NCBI GenBank assembly: GCA_028023455.1
Contig: JAQFVV010012512.1
Coordinates: forward strand, 908,413-972,412
DNA: 64,000 bases
Source: Epiperipatus broadwayi
Taxonomy: Eukaryota; Onychophora; Udeonychophora; Euonychophora; Peripatidae
Direction: 5' to 3'
Below are positions 23,795-37,863 of the stretch, one piece after another. Both the position numbers and the translations under genes were made by a program. Within the stretch, counting starts at the first letter, position 1; each line of letters starts with the position of its first letter. The notes beneath the pieces were generated by a model. It did no database searches and was not told the DNA's origin. It was given only the letters and a program-made list of their open reading frames with translations.

Positions 23795-25190
23795 TGTGGT
23801 AAAGTAAAGGCAGTAATAACAACCTAAAATCATTTTAAATAAACTACAAATTATAAAATATTATTTTTAAAACTACAAATTAAAATAAAACAAAAAGAGA
23901 AGCTTAAATTGTGTTCAGTAAGCTAAACTATTAATTTGTAAATAGTAGTTGAAATGTAAATAATTATGTATAATTATTGTCTACATTTATTTAATTTTGT
24001 AAAATTATGGTCAAATAAAATATTTTTTTTTTTTTTTTGTAAATTATCTAATCAAGAGTGGGTTCGGTTCTTTGTTAATTAACTCATTATATAATTAATG
24101 TTATAATTAATATATCAAATTAATTAATTAATGAAAAAGAGGCAGAAAATGAAAAAAAAATAACTGGGTAAATCTATCAGAGGAGGATTGGTCAAGGATA
24201 GATATCTAATAAATTTTTATTGTGTTATTTCATGGCTGTTTTTATTTTGTTTCGGTTAATTATCTTGTTGCTTTTTTGATAATGTCATCTGATATAGTGT
24301 GTGATCTCTTTCATCATGGACTACTTGTTTTGTGGTTTCAGCAATGTATAGGAATTCTTGTAGATGCTCTAATACCACACTACCTGCTAGATTTGCAGAA
24401 GAATGTTCATTTCAATTTTCTCTAGTGTTGTTCTTATAAATTATTAATAGCTTGAAATTGTCACCAAAATATTAATCTGCCATGGCATCATATTTTGAAG
24501 ACTGTTGCTGGACAATTAAATAAAGATAGTTACTGGCAAAGAAGAAGGCTAGCAGCAACTAAAAAACTAGAAACCAAAATAAGAGCACTGTTTATAAACT
24601 CTAAACTTTGTTAAAAGAAGACAGGGATGATTATCTGAAGAAAATCTCTGATTAAAATGTAGATCAATAATAGATGAAAATAAGTCTAAACCTAAACTAA
24701 AATATGAGGCTAAGATGTATATTTTCCTATAAATCTAAATAAAACTAGAAAGAATATAAACTCTTACTTTCTAATAAGAATAAAATTAATTTTATTTATT
24801 TCAATTTTATTTTATTTTGTTATGTTTTGTTGTTATAATTTCATATATGTTAATTGGGTCAATAAATATGTTATTTTATTCTTAATCTGGTCTGAATTCT
24901 TTTATCTCCAAACATCACTATATGAAATTTAATTGGGCAAATTTGATTAATGTTTTGTTTTAAAATGCTCAGTATCTGATTTTTAAATGATAGGAGTTTC
25001 ATTGAGCTAGCTGAGGAATTTTATCTTGTAGATATTCCACATAATTCCCTGGATGATAGCCATATTTAATAGTCAGTAGAAATTAAACTACTGCATGAGA
25101 GAGGCATTTTGTCCTTAGCAGTCACCGAACAGGTTAAATAGTCTTAAAATAAAGTTGCAGTATTTGTATTTATAGGCAATTTCTATTTTC

Positions 25191-26100
25191 TGTTACTGTA
25201 GTTAATATGTATTGTAACCATATGTTTTGGCTCAAAGATAGTAAGTGTTTTCCAGTGGATAAATGTGTAAAATTTTAAATTTTAATTGGTAATAATTTGT
25301 TAAGATATTGAACATCAATGTGTAGAGACTAGTTGTAGAGTGAAATGCTTGTGGATTATAATTTTTCCCCTAAGCAAAAGCTCACTAAGAAATATCTTAA
25401 GAAGTGATGATGATCTTGACTGTTTGTGAGACACTGGACAGTCTGATAGAGTGGATATAAATCCCATAAACATTTTATCACATTGTTCCAGTGCCAGCTA
25501 TTTCAAATGTTGTTTTAATAGTATTAAAATATTATTGGGAAGCATATAAAATATTTAACACTTTATTTATTAGTATTGTTCAACAATAATTAAAAATAAA
25601 CAATAAAATCAATTTTATAAGTCTTCTAAATTTTCTTATAAACAATCTTTAAATATACTATATTTTAATGTAAATTGAAATGCATCTAGATGACTCTCAC
25701 TAGAGGGATAAAACTTAATTTATTCACATATTACAATGATTGGCTCATTTAAAACCAAACCTGTCATGTAATACAACGTATATAATATAAAAGTTTGTAG
25801 GGGGACTACTCTAAGAAATGTAAATGGAATAAGACTACAACTCCACTTTTAAAGTAAAATAGAAGAAATAAACTAAAAAATATTAATTTTTTAAAATTAA
25901 TTGGGACAAAATTTCATAGATATATGGATTTGAATAGTATTGAGTAAACTTAATAATCCTGTGAAATCTCTACACTACTATTCATCAATCTTAGATCCTT
26001 AACTTTGCCTACTGAAGGAAAAACTGGAAGGACCACTATTTGAATAAGTATTTGCCTAAACATGTACTATTTGGAATGAAAAACAATACCAGAAAGTGTA
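25191..26100. other. No gene recognised
   Basis: AT-rich sequence. Its right part (from about 25970) shows weak similarity to the reverse complement of 46330-46450, so inverted repeat family 2 may begin here. Confidence 0.4.
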
Positions 26101-27112
26101 AGCATTTATTTTTGTTTTCTTTATTTTAATCAATTATCAGAACTAATCATAACACAAAAGTTATTTAGACTGAAAAGAAAAAAAAAGATTAAAGTATTTT
26201 AATTTTCGTGCTGCCATTAATTCAGCACTAAACAGAAAAATATGTTTGTGTATAAATTGATAGTTCAAGAAAATATTCGAAATCATTTTTAAGAAAAGTA
26301 TCAAGAAATAATGAAGAAATTAAAATTTCACTTTAAATCATATAAAGTAATTAGTTTGAAAAGAAAAGTGCATAAAATATTTCTTATTTCATTGGGAAGA
26401 AAAATCGTCTGCTCTGACATTCCCTGGGAAGCAGTCACATATATATATTATTAATAATTGCTTACTATTAAATCAATTCTGCTTAACATTCTTAAATATG
26501 AAATAAATTGCCAATAATAGTGAATAAAGAATTATTGATTTTTTTTCTTGATTATACAACATATAAAGTAATAATATTTTAAGTGTTTAAAATTACCCAG
26601 ATTATTTAAGATTGTGACAATTACTGTGGACAGGAAAAAACAAAGTAAACAAAATTCATAAATGATTTAAAAGTTTATTTTAAAAGATCGTAATAAACTG
26701 ATTATAATTGTGATACATTTTGGAAAAATATATGTTACATATTAATTAAAATCACTTAGAAGATCGTATTTATAATTAAATAGATTATCCTCAGTATAAC
26801 TTAAAACACTTTAATTTGCTGATAAAAGGGAAGTGAAAAAAGTATTTATTTATTTTATCGTTAGTGAATAACTTGCAACATGATAATATTTTAAACGGTT
26901 TTAAAATCACCCAGATTATTTAAGAGTATGACAGATCTTCATGCAGATGAAAAAACAAAAATAGACAAATCAATAGATATTAATTAAACCTATTTTAAGT
27001 GACTTATTCTCAAAAATGGTTTAATATTGCTTCAGTATGCTTACATTAGTACACAAACCGATAAAGGATTTTCATTGCCATTGGAGAAGTGTTTGAATTT
27101 TTTCTGAAGATG

Positions 27113-27218
27113 TTAATATTGAACTGGATAACCAATATATATATATATATATTACTCAGGAATATTTAATATTGAACTGGATAACCAATATATATATATA
27201 TATATTACTCAGGAATAT
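27113..27218. repeat. 53-bp direct tandem duplication
   Basis: Two identical 53-bp units beginning TTAATATTGAACTGGATAAC, each including a TA run. Confidence 0.93.
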
Positions 27219-27405
27219 TTGCTTAACATATCTGTTTTCATGTTGTTTTACTTATAAGAACAAATCAAACTTCGATAAAGTCCAATGTTAGAAAATGTAA
27301 TGTTTGTTTAGTTTGTTAATTGTTATATATAATATTGTAATGTGTTTTTTTTATTTCATATGTTATTCAGGTATTAGGTTATATATATATATCAGGGTAT
27401 AGAAT

Positions 27406-28037
27406 ATAAACAAAGGCAAAACTCTTCACCATACAGTAGTGCCACCTTGTGCTAACAAGAGTAATCAATGGATGCCAGAAGGCTTGTGCATAAAATCCCT
27501 ATCTAGTGCCTACTCATCCAATATCCCCAGACTAGTTTCTGGCTTGTGGCTATCATCAGTGAGGAGCCTTAGATCTGAGAGCACTGCACCTAGATTTTAG
27601 GATCTAATGCAACCCTCCAGCAGCCACCTTTTATCTCTACTTTACTACAAAACTATGAGAATGAAATTGAAAACACAATAATATTTCCAATCTAAGCTCA
27701 ATAGCTTATATAGTCATATGGGTCTGAACTCAATTCATCACCCATACATTTTGGTGTCTTTGGCTCTTAAACAACCATAGCCACCACTATCCTATTAGGC
27801 AGGATTGGTGTTAAACCACTAAACATCACATGATCACCATCTCATCCTAGCACATAATTGTTGTAAACAAAGGCAAAACTCTTCACCATACAGTAGTGCC
27901 ACCTTGTGCACAAGGCTTCTGGCATCCATTGATTACTCTTGTTAGCACAAGGTGGCAATACTGTATGGTGAAGAGTTTTGCCTTTGTTTACAACAATTAT
28001 GTGCTAGGATGAGATGGTGATCATGTGATGTTTAGTG
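27406..28037. mobile_element. Foldback (long inverted repeat) element with nested palindrome
   Basis: The element is flanked by direct repeats GTATAGAAT at 27397-27405 and 28038-28046. The left terminal segment (AAACAAAGGCAAAACTCTTCACC...) recurs inverted at the right end. Inside, 27815-28039 is a near-perfect palindrome with arms of about 95 bp and a loop of about 35 bases. No ORF is present, so it is non-autonomous. A related element lies at 56875-57293. The 8-9 bp flanking repeat suggests a hAT- or Mutator-like transposase in trans; that is inference. Confidence 0.72.
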
Positions 28038-28039
28038 GT
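27815..28039. repeat. Near-perfect 225-bp palindrome
   Basis: The left arm starts ACCACTAAACATCACATGAT and the right arm is its reverse complement ending at 28039, with about one mismatch visible. It would extrude as a very stable hairpin. Confidence 0.9.
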
Positions 28040-31000
28040 ATAGAATACACTAAATAATGATGTAGCTGTGTATAAAGTTATATACATTTATTATCCATAT
28101 TTATATTATTTTGCCAATGAAGGGAAAGCATAATGTTAAATATTATTTATCTGGTAAGAAAGAGAAATGTTTATCTCTTTCACTGCTAAAACAGATGTTA
28201 ATATTATATTGACGAGGGGAACAAATAGACCCAAACTGGTCAAAAATATACACATAATGATACCATTGTTCTATTATATAAAATAATTTAATAAGTATTT
28301 TTTTATTAGTGCTTAATTTGGCTTATGAAAGAAAATGTCCACTTTAAATACAAAATGTAGTTTAATCCTCCTTGTTTACATGTACATGGCTTGCTATAAT
28401 AAAATGTATAATTATTATTTTGAAATAATTAATGGTTATTTTACTGATATTGGTGGTCTGTTTATAAAACATTAACAGTTTCTGCAATGTGCAATTGAAT
28501 ATTCATGTTTCCACTTAGATTATCAGTGTTGTTTTACCTTGCTATTGTATTGATCAGAATTTGTGATAAATTTTAGGATGAGTTTGGGCTACATATAAGA
28601 GCTTTAGATATAATAATAATTAATACTGTACATGGGATGATGGGGAATTCCCATTGTTGATTAATATGAGAGGATGATATTGTTGGGGCTGATTAAGAGT
28701 TAGTGCTTAGAGCATAGTTAAGCTTAAAAAAGGATCATCCCATGGTCTGAATTCTGTTTTCGAGTGAAGAGGTACTGCCCACACTTTTATACCTATGAAA
28801 AGGTATCAGAATTGGCCATATTCTTATACAACTATTATGTTGTTTCTTGATATACAACTATCATGTTGTTTTGTAGAGCCTCCTTTATTTAGATCCCTCA
28901 AGAAGTTATATAGTTAATATTCTACCGTGTATGATAAAGTATAGTGTTTTTTAAATCGAATAGCAAGGATAAGATAAAAATCAGATTGTGGGACACTGAT
29001 ATAGCTATAGTATTGTCTAATTGAAATGGTGTCTTTCTGATGTTGTGTAATATTCATCACTTTATAAACAGACCAACCAAAACTTACTAGTGTTTGTAGA
29101 ACTTCTACATAAAATAGCAAGGTGTGTCCATGGACAACATGGAGTGGTTTTCAACAAGTAGGTATTTACTGATGAATTAGTAAGATCATTTAATTAATAA
29201 TATTATGGTTAAGTTGTGGACATAGTGAATGTTTTAGGGTCATATGAGCATTTAACTTATGATGTTTGCCCCACATCAATGCAATGAAATTTTTTATATA
29301 TCAAATTATAATAAATTATTACTTGTGTTGAAATGTGTTAATTGCCCTTATCATATTCTAATAACTCAAACAGCTACAGGTTGTTATAATAAATTGTAAT
29401 TTAGAGTTTTTTTTTGTTACATTTAAAAGTTGCATATATCCAAAGGATTTTAATACATTTTGTTTGCAATTTCAATGCTAAGATAGCCAAAATAAGTGTA
29501 ACTATCTTAGTCTACCTGATAGAGTAATAAAAACCATATCCAAAATGTTTGTCATATTAGTTGGTCATTACTTACCACATCATTAATTTCCATCCCTAAT
29601 TTTGGAATGGATTTATCTTGTTTCATGTAATGTGTCTGAAAGAGAGTTGTACATAATGTAAATAAATATTGTTATGCTAAAAATTTATTGCGTTGTCAGT
29701 ATTCTTATTGCTAATCAACACACCCACACATTATTATTGTTATTGCTTTCGACATATCCTGTGATTATAGGGAAATTGTCATCAATCAATATTGTAAAAG
29801 TCACTATATGTAGGTATATCAGAATAATTGTGTTAAGCTCTATAACACAATAATTAAACATACTTACCTAAAGAATATTAGTTTAAGTGATATACTAAAA
29901 GATTAAAAACCTAATATTGGTTTGATCAAGTCACTTGAATCCACAGATCTATCATTCACTGGTCTTGGTCACCTTGTTTCTAATTAATGGAGAAATAAAG
30001 TTGGAAAGCTATTATGTTTAGCTATTGAAAAATTACTTGTACTTATTGGAACTTAAGGGAATTTATAGAATTTATTTAAAATTATTGAATATGGTTTAGT
30101 AATTCAATTCAGTATTAAGAGCTATTTTGTGTGTGGTATGCTTGGGTAGTGGTAAAATCCCTCTCACTGACCCAAATGTATCTTGTATATCACCCTTTAA
30201 GCTATGTGAACTCTGAGAAGGATAAACTGTATTGTAATTAGAGTGGAATTGTGTTACATTCACTGTGAGATATAAGGTCAACCAAACTTTAAAGTATCTA
30301 TTACTTCTTTTGTCTGAAATGTATAGTTGGTTTTGACTTTATGGTGAATATTCTGGTCTTAGTAAACTTAGAATCTGTATTTTATTTAATTGTCTTATTA
30401 TCATTTAATTCAATATCAAATTTAGAGTTTAGTACATCATCTTTCATCATCATCATTCCTCTCATATGTCATTTCAATCTTTCTTTATTCTCTTTTTTCA
30501 TCTTAATTCATTATCCTAATTCACTCATCATTCATTAGCTCTTATTCCATTCTCATATTAATCATCCATTAACTTTTACACATCTTCATTCTCAGACTCA
30601 TTTTATTTTATTATTTAATTATTACTTATTTGCATCATTCATTTAAGCATTTACATCCTCATTTACTTATTGCCTAATTTATACTTCTAATTTCATATTC
30701 ATTCCATCGATGTAATTACTATTTATTTATTAGTTTGACAAATATGAAGTTTATTTTATAATGTTTTGTTTGTTTGCTTGTTTGTGGATTTTGAGGCTAG
30801 CTTGACCAGAAATTATTAATCACCTTGTGATCTTCTCTAAGATTATAGGTTCATGCAAGCTTAGCTAATAAAGAAATCATCTTTAGTTTATAATTTATTT
30901 TAGGCATATATTCTAGATTAGTTGTAGCTAGTAAGGTTACAGAGAAAGATATGGTTTCCAAACGTATAAATTGGACTAGTTAGATTAGGGGGAAAGGCAA

Positions 31001-31413
31001 TTGGGATTATGGCACCCAGAAATGTGTAGGCCTGATTGTCCAATGATCAGAAGAGAAGGTTACAGTATATATTAACTATATTTACTCCTGTTCTTGAATA
31101 ACAGTATTTATCAATTTAGCTGTCCTAATTAAAAATATAAGTAAATAAAAGACAGGATCCACTGTAATATATTATAAAAGAAAAATAATATTTTTAATTT
31201 ATCAGTACCAGTGACATTGTATCTTATTACTTCATAAATATATAATAATTAATATATGATCAGTTTCTACATTACAACTTAATTTTTTTTTATCCACCTG
31301 GGAGTGCTTTCACTAGCTTGATGGTCTTTATCAAATAAAACTTTCAAAGAGCTTTTAAAGTCTACCCTTCCTACAATTCATTGATTTTTACATTTGCTGG
31401 TTGTCTATTTATT

Positions 31414-31463
31414 ATTAAGTCATTCATATATATATATATATATATATATATGAATGACTTAAT
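31414..31463. repeat. 50-bp perfect palindrome with (TA)n core
   Basis: ATTAAGTCATTCA on the left is mirrored by TGAATGACTTAAT on the right across a TA run. A second TA run follows at about 31476-31514. Confidence 0.92.
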
Positions 31464-31472
31464 ATATAAATA

Positions 31473-31514
<42 letters not shown>

Positions 31515-31516
<2 letters not shown>

Positions 31517-31940
31517 TAGCTTCATTTATTTTTCTGTTGTTATTGCTTCTTTCAATTTGTAATATTTTAACATTATTATAATCTAAATTAAAACCACATA
31601 TAGTTAATATATTGTGATCATAGAAGACTGATGTTGAAGCATTATCATTTCCATCTTATCGTTATAAAATCATAATCTTGTGTTGAGATTTGTAGAGGTC
31701 CATCGCATGGTAAAAGTAAAAAAAAACATTCATGCACATAGAGTTAAGATTAAGACCTTACATGTATTCACTTATTATGTGTTGACTATGTGCTTAATAA
31801 TAACTAATCTTACAATTTTGTTTATTATTTTGAAATATTTATAATAACTGCAAATTCTCTTTATTTCTTTTCTCCATTGTATATTTTGATTTTCCTATAT
31901 TTCCAATGCTACATTTACATATTTACTTATATATAATGCA
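31515..31940. other. No gene recognised
   Basis: AT-rich sequence between the TA runs and the decayed reverse transcriptase. No supported frame. Confidence 0.45.
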
Positions 31941-31949
31941 TTTTGATTT

Positions 31950-32945
31950 ACAAATTTTGTTTCAGCTTTTGAATAATTTATTATTTTATTTAACCCAGGA
32001 GGTGCACACAATGCAATTTCCCATATATCTTGATATATTTCCCTTATAAAATTCACTTGTTCATTTGAAATATATGGTATTGATATCCATATTTTTTATT
32101 ATTAGTTGAAACAACATTACTATTACTATTTATATTTCTATATTAATATTTTTAATAGTATTATATACATATTGATAATTATGTCCAAAATTTAATATTT
32201 CACTCGTATAAAATTTCAATATTTTTGCCTTTATCTGATGTGTACTTACAAAGATTGTTGTTTCTAGACAAAAAAAAAAAAAACTGATATTTTATGTGAT
32301 ATTGGCACCCTTAACTTATAAAGAATGTACCCTTTTTTCTACTGTTTTAATCACTATACACTAATATAGCTTACGTCAATTTCTAGGTATCTTAAGATCA
32401 AAAAACTGAACACACATTCACTTTTTATCTGTTTAGATCGAGCTTAAACCCTCTTAACTATTTAATTCCTTAAACAAAAATTTTGTCATTCACATATCTA
32501 TAATATACAGTAATTGCATTTTGATAAACCTATTCCAAAATAATCTTTTCATATGTTGAAAGAAGAAAATTGCATATCTGAGGAACTGTAGTTAGATTCA
32601 TTGGCCAACCATTATCTATTCTATGAAAATCATTATTAAAAACTGGATAAATCTTTTTATAAATAAAATCCAGTGTTTCAACTATAAATTTTATTATTTT
32701 CACATTATTATTTTTTTAAAATTTCAGTGCATTAGAAATAATTTAATAGATGTTATTCGATTATTTGATCTATACATTTCACTAATATATAAAGTACATA
32801 TAATATTATTATCAATATTGACATGACAAATTCTACCAACAAAATCTAATGATGAATATATTGTATATTTTTTAAACCCAAGAATCTCTTGTAGTATTTT
32901 CTCAACAAATTGACATGTTTCATAATAAAATGTCTTTCCGAACAA
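31950..32945 (-). pseudogene. Decayed reverse transcriptase, probably a second Penelope-like family
   Basis: On the minus strand a 73-aa open piece (32945-32727) contains SSLDFVGRICHVNIDNN followed by TLYISEMYRS, which resembles the RT motif A region. About 290 bases downstream the frame has NFLLSTYEKIILE and then YYRYVNDKIFV (32505-32473), like an RT motif C with Asp replaced by Asn in YxDD. The spacing between the two blocks is close to the 270 bases seen in the intact Penelope-like copy at 50.4-50.7 kb. Stops and frameshifts break the remainder. It is clearly a different lineage from the 47-52 kb copies. Confidence 0.42.
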
Positions 32946-33037
32946 ATAAAATTGATTGACTTCTATGTAAAAGAGTGCACTTTGGAGTAAAAATACAGTA
33001 AAAAGAATACATTGAACTGAATAATATATATATATAT

Positions 33038-33119
33038 ATATAAAATCTACCCTTTTTAAAAGTGAACTGCGTTATAATATATAAAATCTACCCTTTTTAA
33101 AAGTGAACTGCGTTATAAT
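33038..33119. repeat. 41-bp direct tandem duplication
   Basis: Two copies of TAAAATCTACCCTTTTTAAA... with period 41 directly follow a TA run. Confidence 0.9.
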
Positions 33120-36100
33120 CATTCGTTTTAGTGATCGGAACAAAGACATGTATTGGTAAATGAATAAGATAGAGAAAATGGTATCTCCCCTCATTTTCTA
33201 AAACATTTCTCAGGACATTAGATGAAGAAATTATCATAAAATAATTAAATTATACAACATATTTCTTATTTCAAAATTAATAAAATGGTTTAGTGAAAAA
33301 AGGATTATATAATATAATTCTCTCTTTAAAATTAAAAATTTAACATAAATTAAGTACTGTGTTATATACATTTCTCACTTCAAAATTATAGGAAATCTCA
33401 TAAGTTAGATTATTTTCAACATCAGGGAAGCAAAAAGGGTAAAGAAAATCATAAATCAGATAGTGAAAATTTGTTTTTATTGGTAATAATTCTACTTTCT
33501 TATTATTTCATCAGTTTTCAGGGATTATTGTTAAGCTCAAACAATCAAATATGCAAAAACAATTAGCAATTTTTATACAGAATTGGATTATACAATGCAA
33601 ATAAGAAATGGTAATATTGTTTTTAATCTAAAAAAACATAATTCTCTACTGCATTGTTTGTAAGGTAATTTTAATAACCCTTGTGTTTAGCAAATATTAA
33701 GAGTATAAAAATAATAATTGGAGTTTAATATGTATATGTATACAAATTATCAACGTCATTGTTTTGGCTAAATTACTTTTTTTATTAATATGATCAAAAA
33801 TATGATTATGAGTAAGTGACTTTTGATACAATTTAAAGAAGTATAAGTTGATGCAGAATACACATATATTTTTAATCTTTACTTGGCAGAGAAAATTACA
33901 TATTATTAACTGGTCATAAGATACATTTCTTCTATGTTTCACAAATATAATATCCACCTCAAGAACATAATCTAAATTATAAATGGTAAATATATTGAAG
34001 TATGTCAATTATCATATAAGAATTGATAATAATATTAGACTTTGATATGTAATTCCGTAATATTTCATCAATTTTTTTGTTTAAAAGACAAAATATTTTT
34101 TTTTAATTGTAAAATTATTATTGAAAGTAGATAAAGAGTTTATATTTATTAATTTAAGATATTTATTATTTTTATTTAGTGTATTTAATGATAATAATCA
34201 TAATATATGCTCTCTATAATAAAATTATGATTGCTATCAATTACCGTGGTATCCTTCATCTCTAAATTTATTTAGTTCTCTATTTTATTTTTAAGATTAT
34301 GTAAAATCTGTCACTGATAGTGTTATTTTTATTTCAATATTCTAATATAAAAGTTTAATGTACATTTTATTTGCTTACTGGCCATAAGTTCACTTTAACT
34401 GGAGTAATCAGTGGCATCCACTTGGTAAAATACTAAATATCAACCTTCCATGGTACTCATCCTTATCATTATGCAATTATAAATATTTACAAGTTAAAAT
34501 CTATACAATTTTGATGCCATGCTTATATTTATTAAATTAAAACATCAAGAAATGGATCAATGTATGTAAAGTAGACATATTTCTCTCAACGTTTCTCTAT
34601 GTTGTTTATTATTATATTATTGATTAATTACAAATCTCATTTTATTTTTTTAATGAACTCTCCCAAATATTTTTTACATACTATAGTCTATTGCTTCTTT
34701 CCCTTTTGTACATTTGTTTCATTGTATTAAATTGTTTAAAAAATATATCATTGTCATATTTCACACAATTTAATTTTTTCAATTGGACCAATCTATTTGA
34801 CAGTCAGTTTAAAAATTGGTGGTGATAGTAATCAAATATTGAAGTTTTTTAACAGTTTCATTATTTAAAATAAAACGAAATGCATCATCATTACTCTAAC
34901 TCATTTACAAATTATAAGCATACCTAACCATCAACAGAATACATTGATATAATATGCCAAAAATCTACTATGAGGTATTCTATTTGTAGTAAACAAATAC
35001 AAATATGGATCATCAGAAATTATATATATGGTATAATCATTTAAATAGTGAAATTAGTTATTTTAACACAAAGTAAACAAATATAAATATGAGTAGCCAA
35101 AAATTATCTCTCTGGTATCTACCCTTTATTAACAAATGCAGATATTTATTATCTGTCACTCTATCAATATTAATGCAGACATTTTCCTATGCATATAAAC
35201 TGACATGTTACCTATTAATAATTAACATAATGTTTTACTTTAACAACTTTTCGATTTATAAATGCTCCCACATCAATTTACATACAAAATCATTTCACAT
35301 ATATTAAAAAATCTTCATGGAAACAAATTCCTATGTCTAATTGATCAGCACATTTGGTGGCAGTAACAACAAAATCACCAATAACTTTACAGTAACAAAT
35401 CCTTTACTAGGTCATCAAATATATATCTGTATACTTTTACAATCCAATTCAATCCCAATTCAAAAAAAATATATATACACCTAATTTTGATAATTCAAAA
35501 GTGTAATGGTATAAATGTATATTATACTTCATTCTCAGGGTATAATTTCATTGAACTCATGCCAATAATTGCAAAAAAATAAATAAATCAAAGTCACTAC
35601 TCTTTTCTTTCAGGATATAAGTTTATTGGAGCCTCACATCGGGCACCATAAACTGTAACAAAACAAATAAAGTATTTTAAACAACACAAAATTATCATTA
35701 GACTCCACAAATTGAGAAAGGAAAATACTGTAATAGAATGAATAAATAAAAGCAAGTAATCAAATATGGCATCAAGTTCAAATAAGTTCTAACCTGCAAA
35801 TATAATCTAATAATAAAGAAGATGATAAAAATACAAGCTAGATATGTATTGCAATCATATAGATACTATTGATTAATATGCTTATTGAGACATTATGGCA
35901 TGTAATCAAGAAGCATATACAAAACATGATTTAAACCATTATATTAGAATATTAAAGTAAAAGTAAAATATGAATAGATTCAATACCTATTATTGACAAA
36001 TCTTGCATTAACACCAATATAAAATATAAAATTAAATCAAATTATAGATTATGAATACTATGATAAATGATAACAATAATACCTTTATTATACAAAATAT

Positions 36101-37800
36101 ATATTACAATTATTATACACTAAATAAAATAATAAGTACAATAAAATAAATATGAAATCTTTATGAATTTTTAATAATAATTTTACAATTTTAATAATAT
36201 TTTTTAAAATATTTTAAATAATTAAATTGTTGAAATAATATAAAAAGGTATTTGGAAACCCTCTTATTAGTTTTTGTTTTTATGTGCTAATTGAAGTAAT
36301 TGAACATAATTTTACTTACAATTTAGATTGTTTTTAAGTTGGATTTATTTCTCAAACAAAGCAGAAGTAAACATCATTAAGAGGTGACAATAGCTAATTC
36401 TCCCCATTGATAAAGTTGAAAATATATCTGTATTCTGCTTACAGTTATAAATCTATAAAGTATATCAAAAGTCAAAACTACACTACAAAACACATTCAGA
36501 ACTATTTGTTATAGATTAAAAACAGCATTGCCAATTTTATATTTGCTTTGGCTAATGTGATGCCAATAAAAATTGCTATTTGCCCTTATGTATCTGTTTA
36601 TTCTGGGCCAAGTGTAATTTCAAATCTAATGAAATAATGATGAAGTGGTATTATTATTAAAGAATATTAACTTTCAATATCAGAATTTGTTTTTATAAGC
36701 ATATTTGGTTTTTTTTAGTTCTATGTTGATCAAATTATTCTAATTTATGATAAATCAATTAATTTTAAAATGAGAAATTTATATTATGTATTTCTTATCT
36801 ATATTAGATGTTTAATTTTAAAGACAGAGTTTCATTGTTATTTCACTAAGCTACTCTAATAATTTTGAAGAGAGAGAGATTTGTTGTTTAATTTGAATAT
36901 TTCATAAAACTTACTTTATCCAATTTTCTGGGAAATGTTATAAAAATTGGAGGGAAGTTTCTCTATCTCTTACTCATTCCTTTAGCAATTCATTTTTTTT
37001 CTGATCACTAAAATGTATGTTTTGAATAGTGTTCAGTTTTAGTAACAGGAGATTTTAAATACATGTTACTTAGTTTAATGTATTTTTCTTATTTTATCCA
37101 AAATCATGCTTTTTCACCAAGTAGGCAATATTGCAATAAAGTTTGTTAGTTTGTTTTTTGCTTTATGTTACTATAGTTTTTTACAAATAAAATGATTTAT
37201 AAAACAAAAAAATATTTTTTTAATAATTTGTGATAATAAATAAATAAAAATTTAGACTAACAAACATATTTTTTTTTATTCTAGATACTAACAAAAATAT
37301 TAATGTTATGTACAATATTTTAATATCAATAATTATATTTATTAATATATAAATATTTAATTATTATAATAGGTACTCATATTACATACTGACCACATTA
37401 ATTAGTGATAGCCAGTTTGAGTTACCATTTTCTATTAACTATACTTTAAATACTTTTTAAACAACAACATTATAGCTATTGTTTTTGTTTTTTTTTGGTT
37501 TTGCTTTAAGCATATTTCAACTTTCATTAAAACTTTATAGTTTCAACTTCCTTTTGTTTTGATCCTTTTATTTTGATAGAAAAAGAAGATACATTGATTT
37601 TTTCAGATATTTTCTTTAACCAATTATCTATTAATTTATATTTTCTAAAACAAAAATAGATCATTTTAATTTTTATAGTAAACCTAATTTTACTTTAAAC
37701 TAGCATCTATAAAAATGTTGCTTATATTATTATTAAATAACGTTTTAACTAATCCTAAACATAAAAAAATCATGGATTTCTAATTAATATTCAATTTTAA
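33120..37800. other. Long AT-rich stretch, no gene recognised
   Basis: Nothing coding is supported on either strand. Only a degenerate duplication with a period of about 80 bp at 34990-35135 (AAACAAATACAAATATGGA versus AAACAAATATAAATATGAG) stands out. A 103-codon minus frame at 33697-34008 has atypical, Ile/Phe/Asn-rich composition and no family resemblance. Confidence 0.5.
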
Positions 37801-37863
37801 ATTTAATATATATATATGAAAAACAAAAAACACAAGTTAAAGACTTGCATACCCTTGTATTTA

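Larger units (their letters stand above)
18930..25190. repeat. Dispersed repeat family 1, copy B, split by the gypsy element
   Basis: The pieces 18930-19145 and 23795-25190 together align to copy A at 2795-4470. The 4.65 kb between them is the LTR retrotransposon, absent from copy A, so copy A acts as a diverged empty-site reference for the insertion. Confidence 0.6.
26100..30960 (+). repeat. Inverted dispersed repeat family 2, copy A (carries a foldback insertion)
   Basis: Aligns by eye to the reverse complement of 42330-46400, with considerable divergence. Landmarks include TTATTTAGACT and TTCGAAATCATTTT (26160-26290 versus 46130-46260), CATGGCTTGCTATAATAAA (28386 versus about 45015), a phrase around GGTCTGAATTCTGTTTT (28744 versus 44650) and CTCTCACTGACCCAA (30162 versus 43172). 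No ORF, terminal repeat or known element is recognised. The foldback element at 27406-28037 is absent from copy B. Confidence 0.6.

Noticed and set aside
33697-34008. 103-codon minus frame
   Set aside because: Composition is dominated by Ile, Phe, Asn and Lys as expected from AT-rich DNA, with no family resemblance or splice context.
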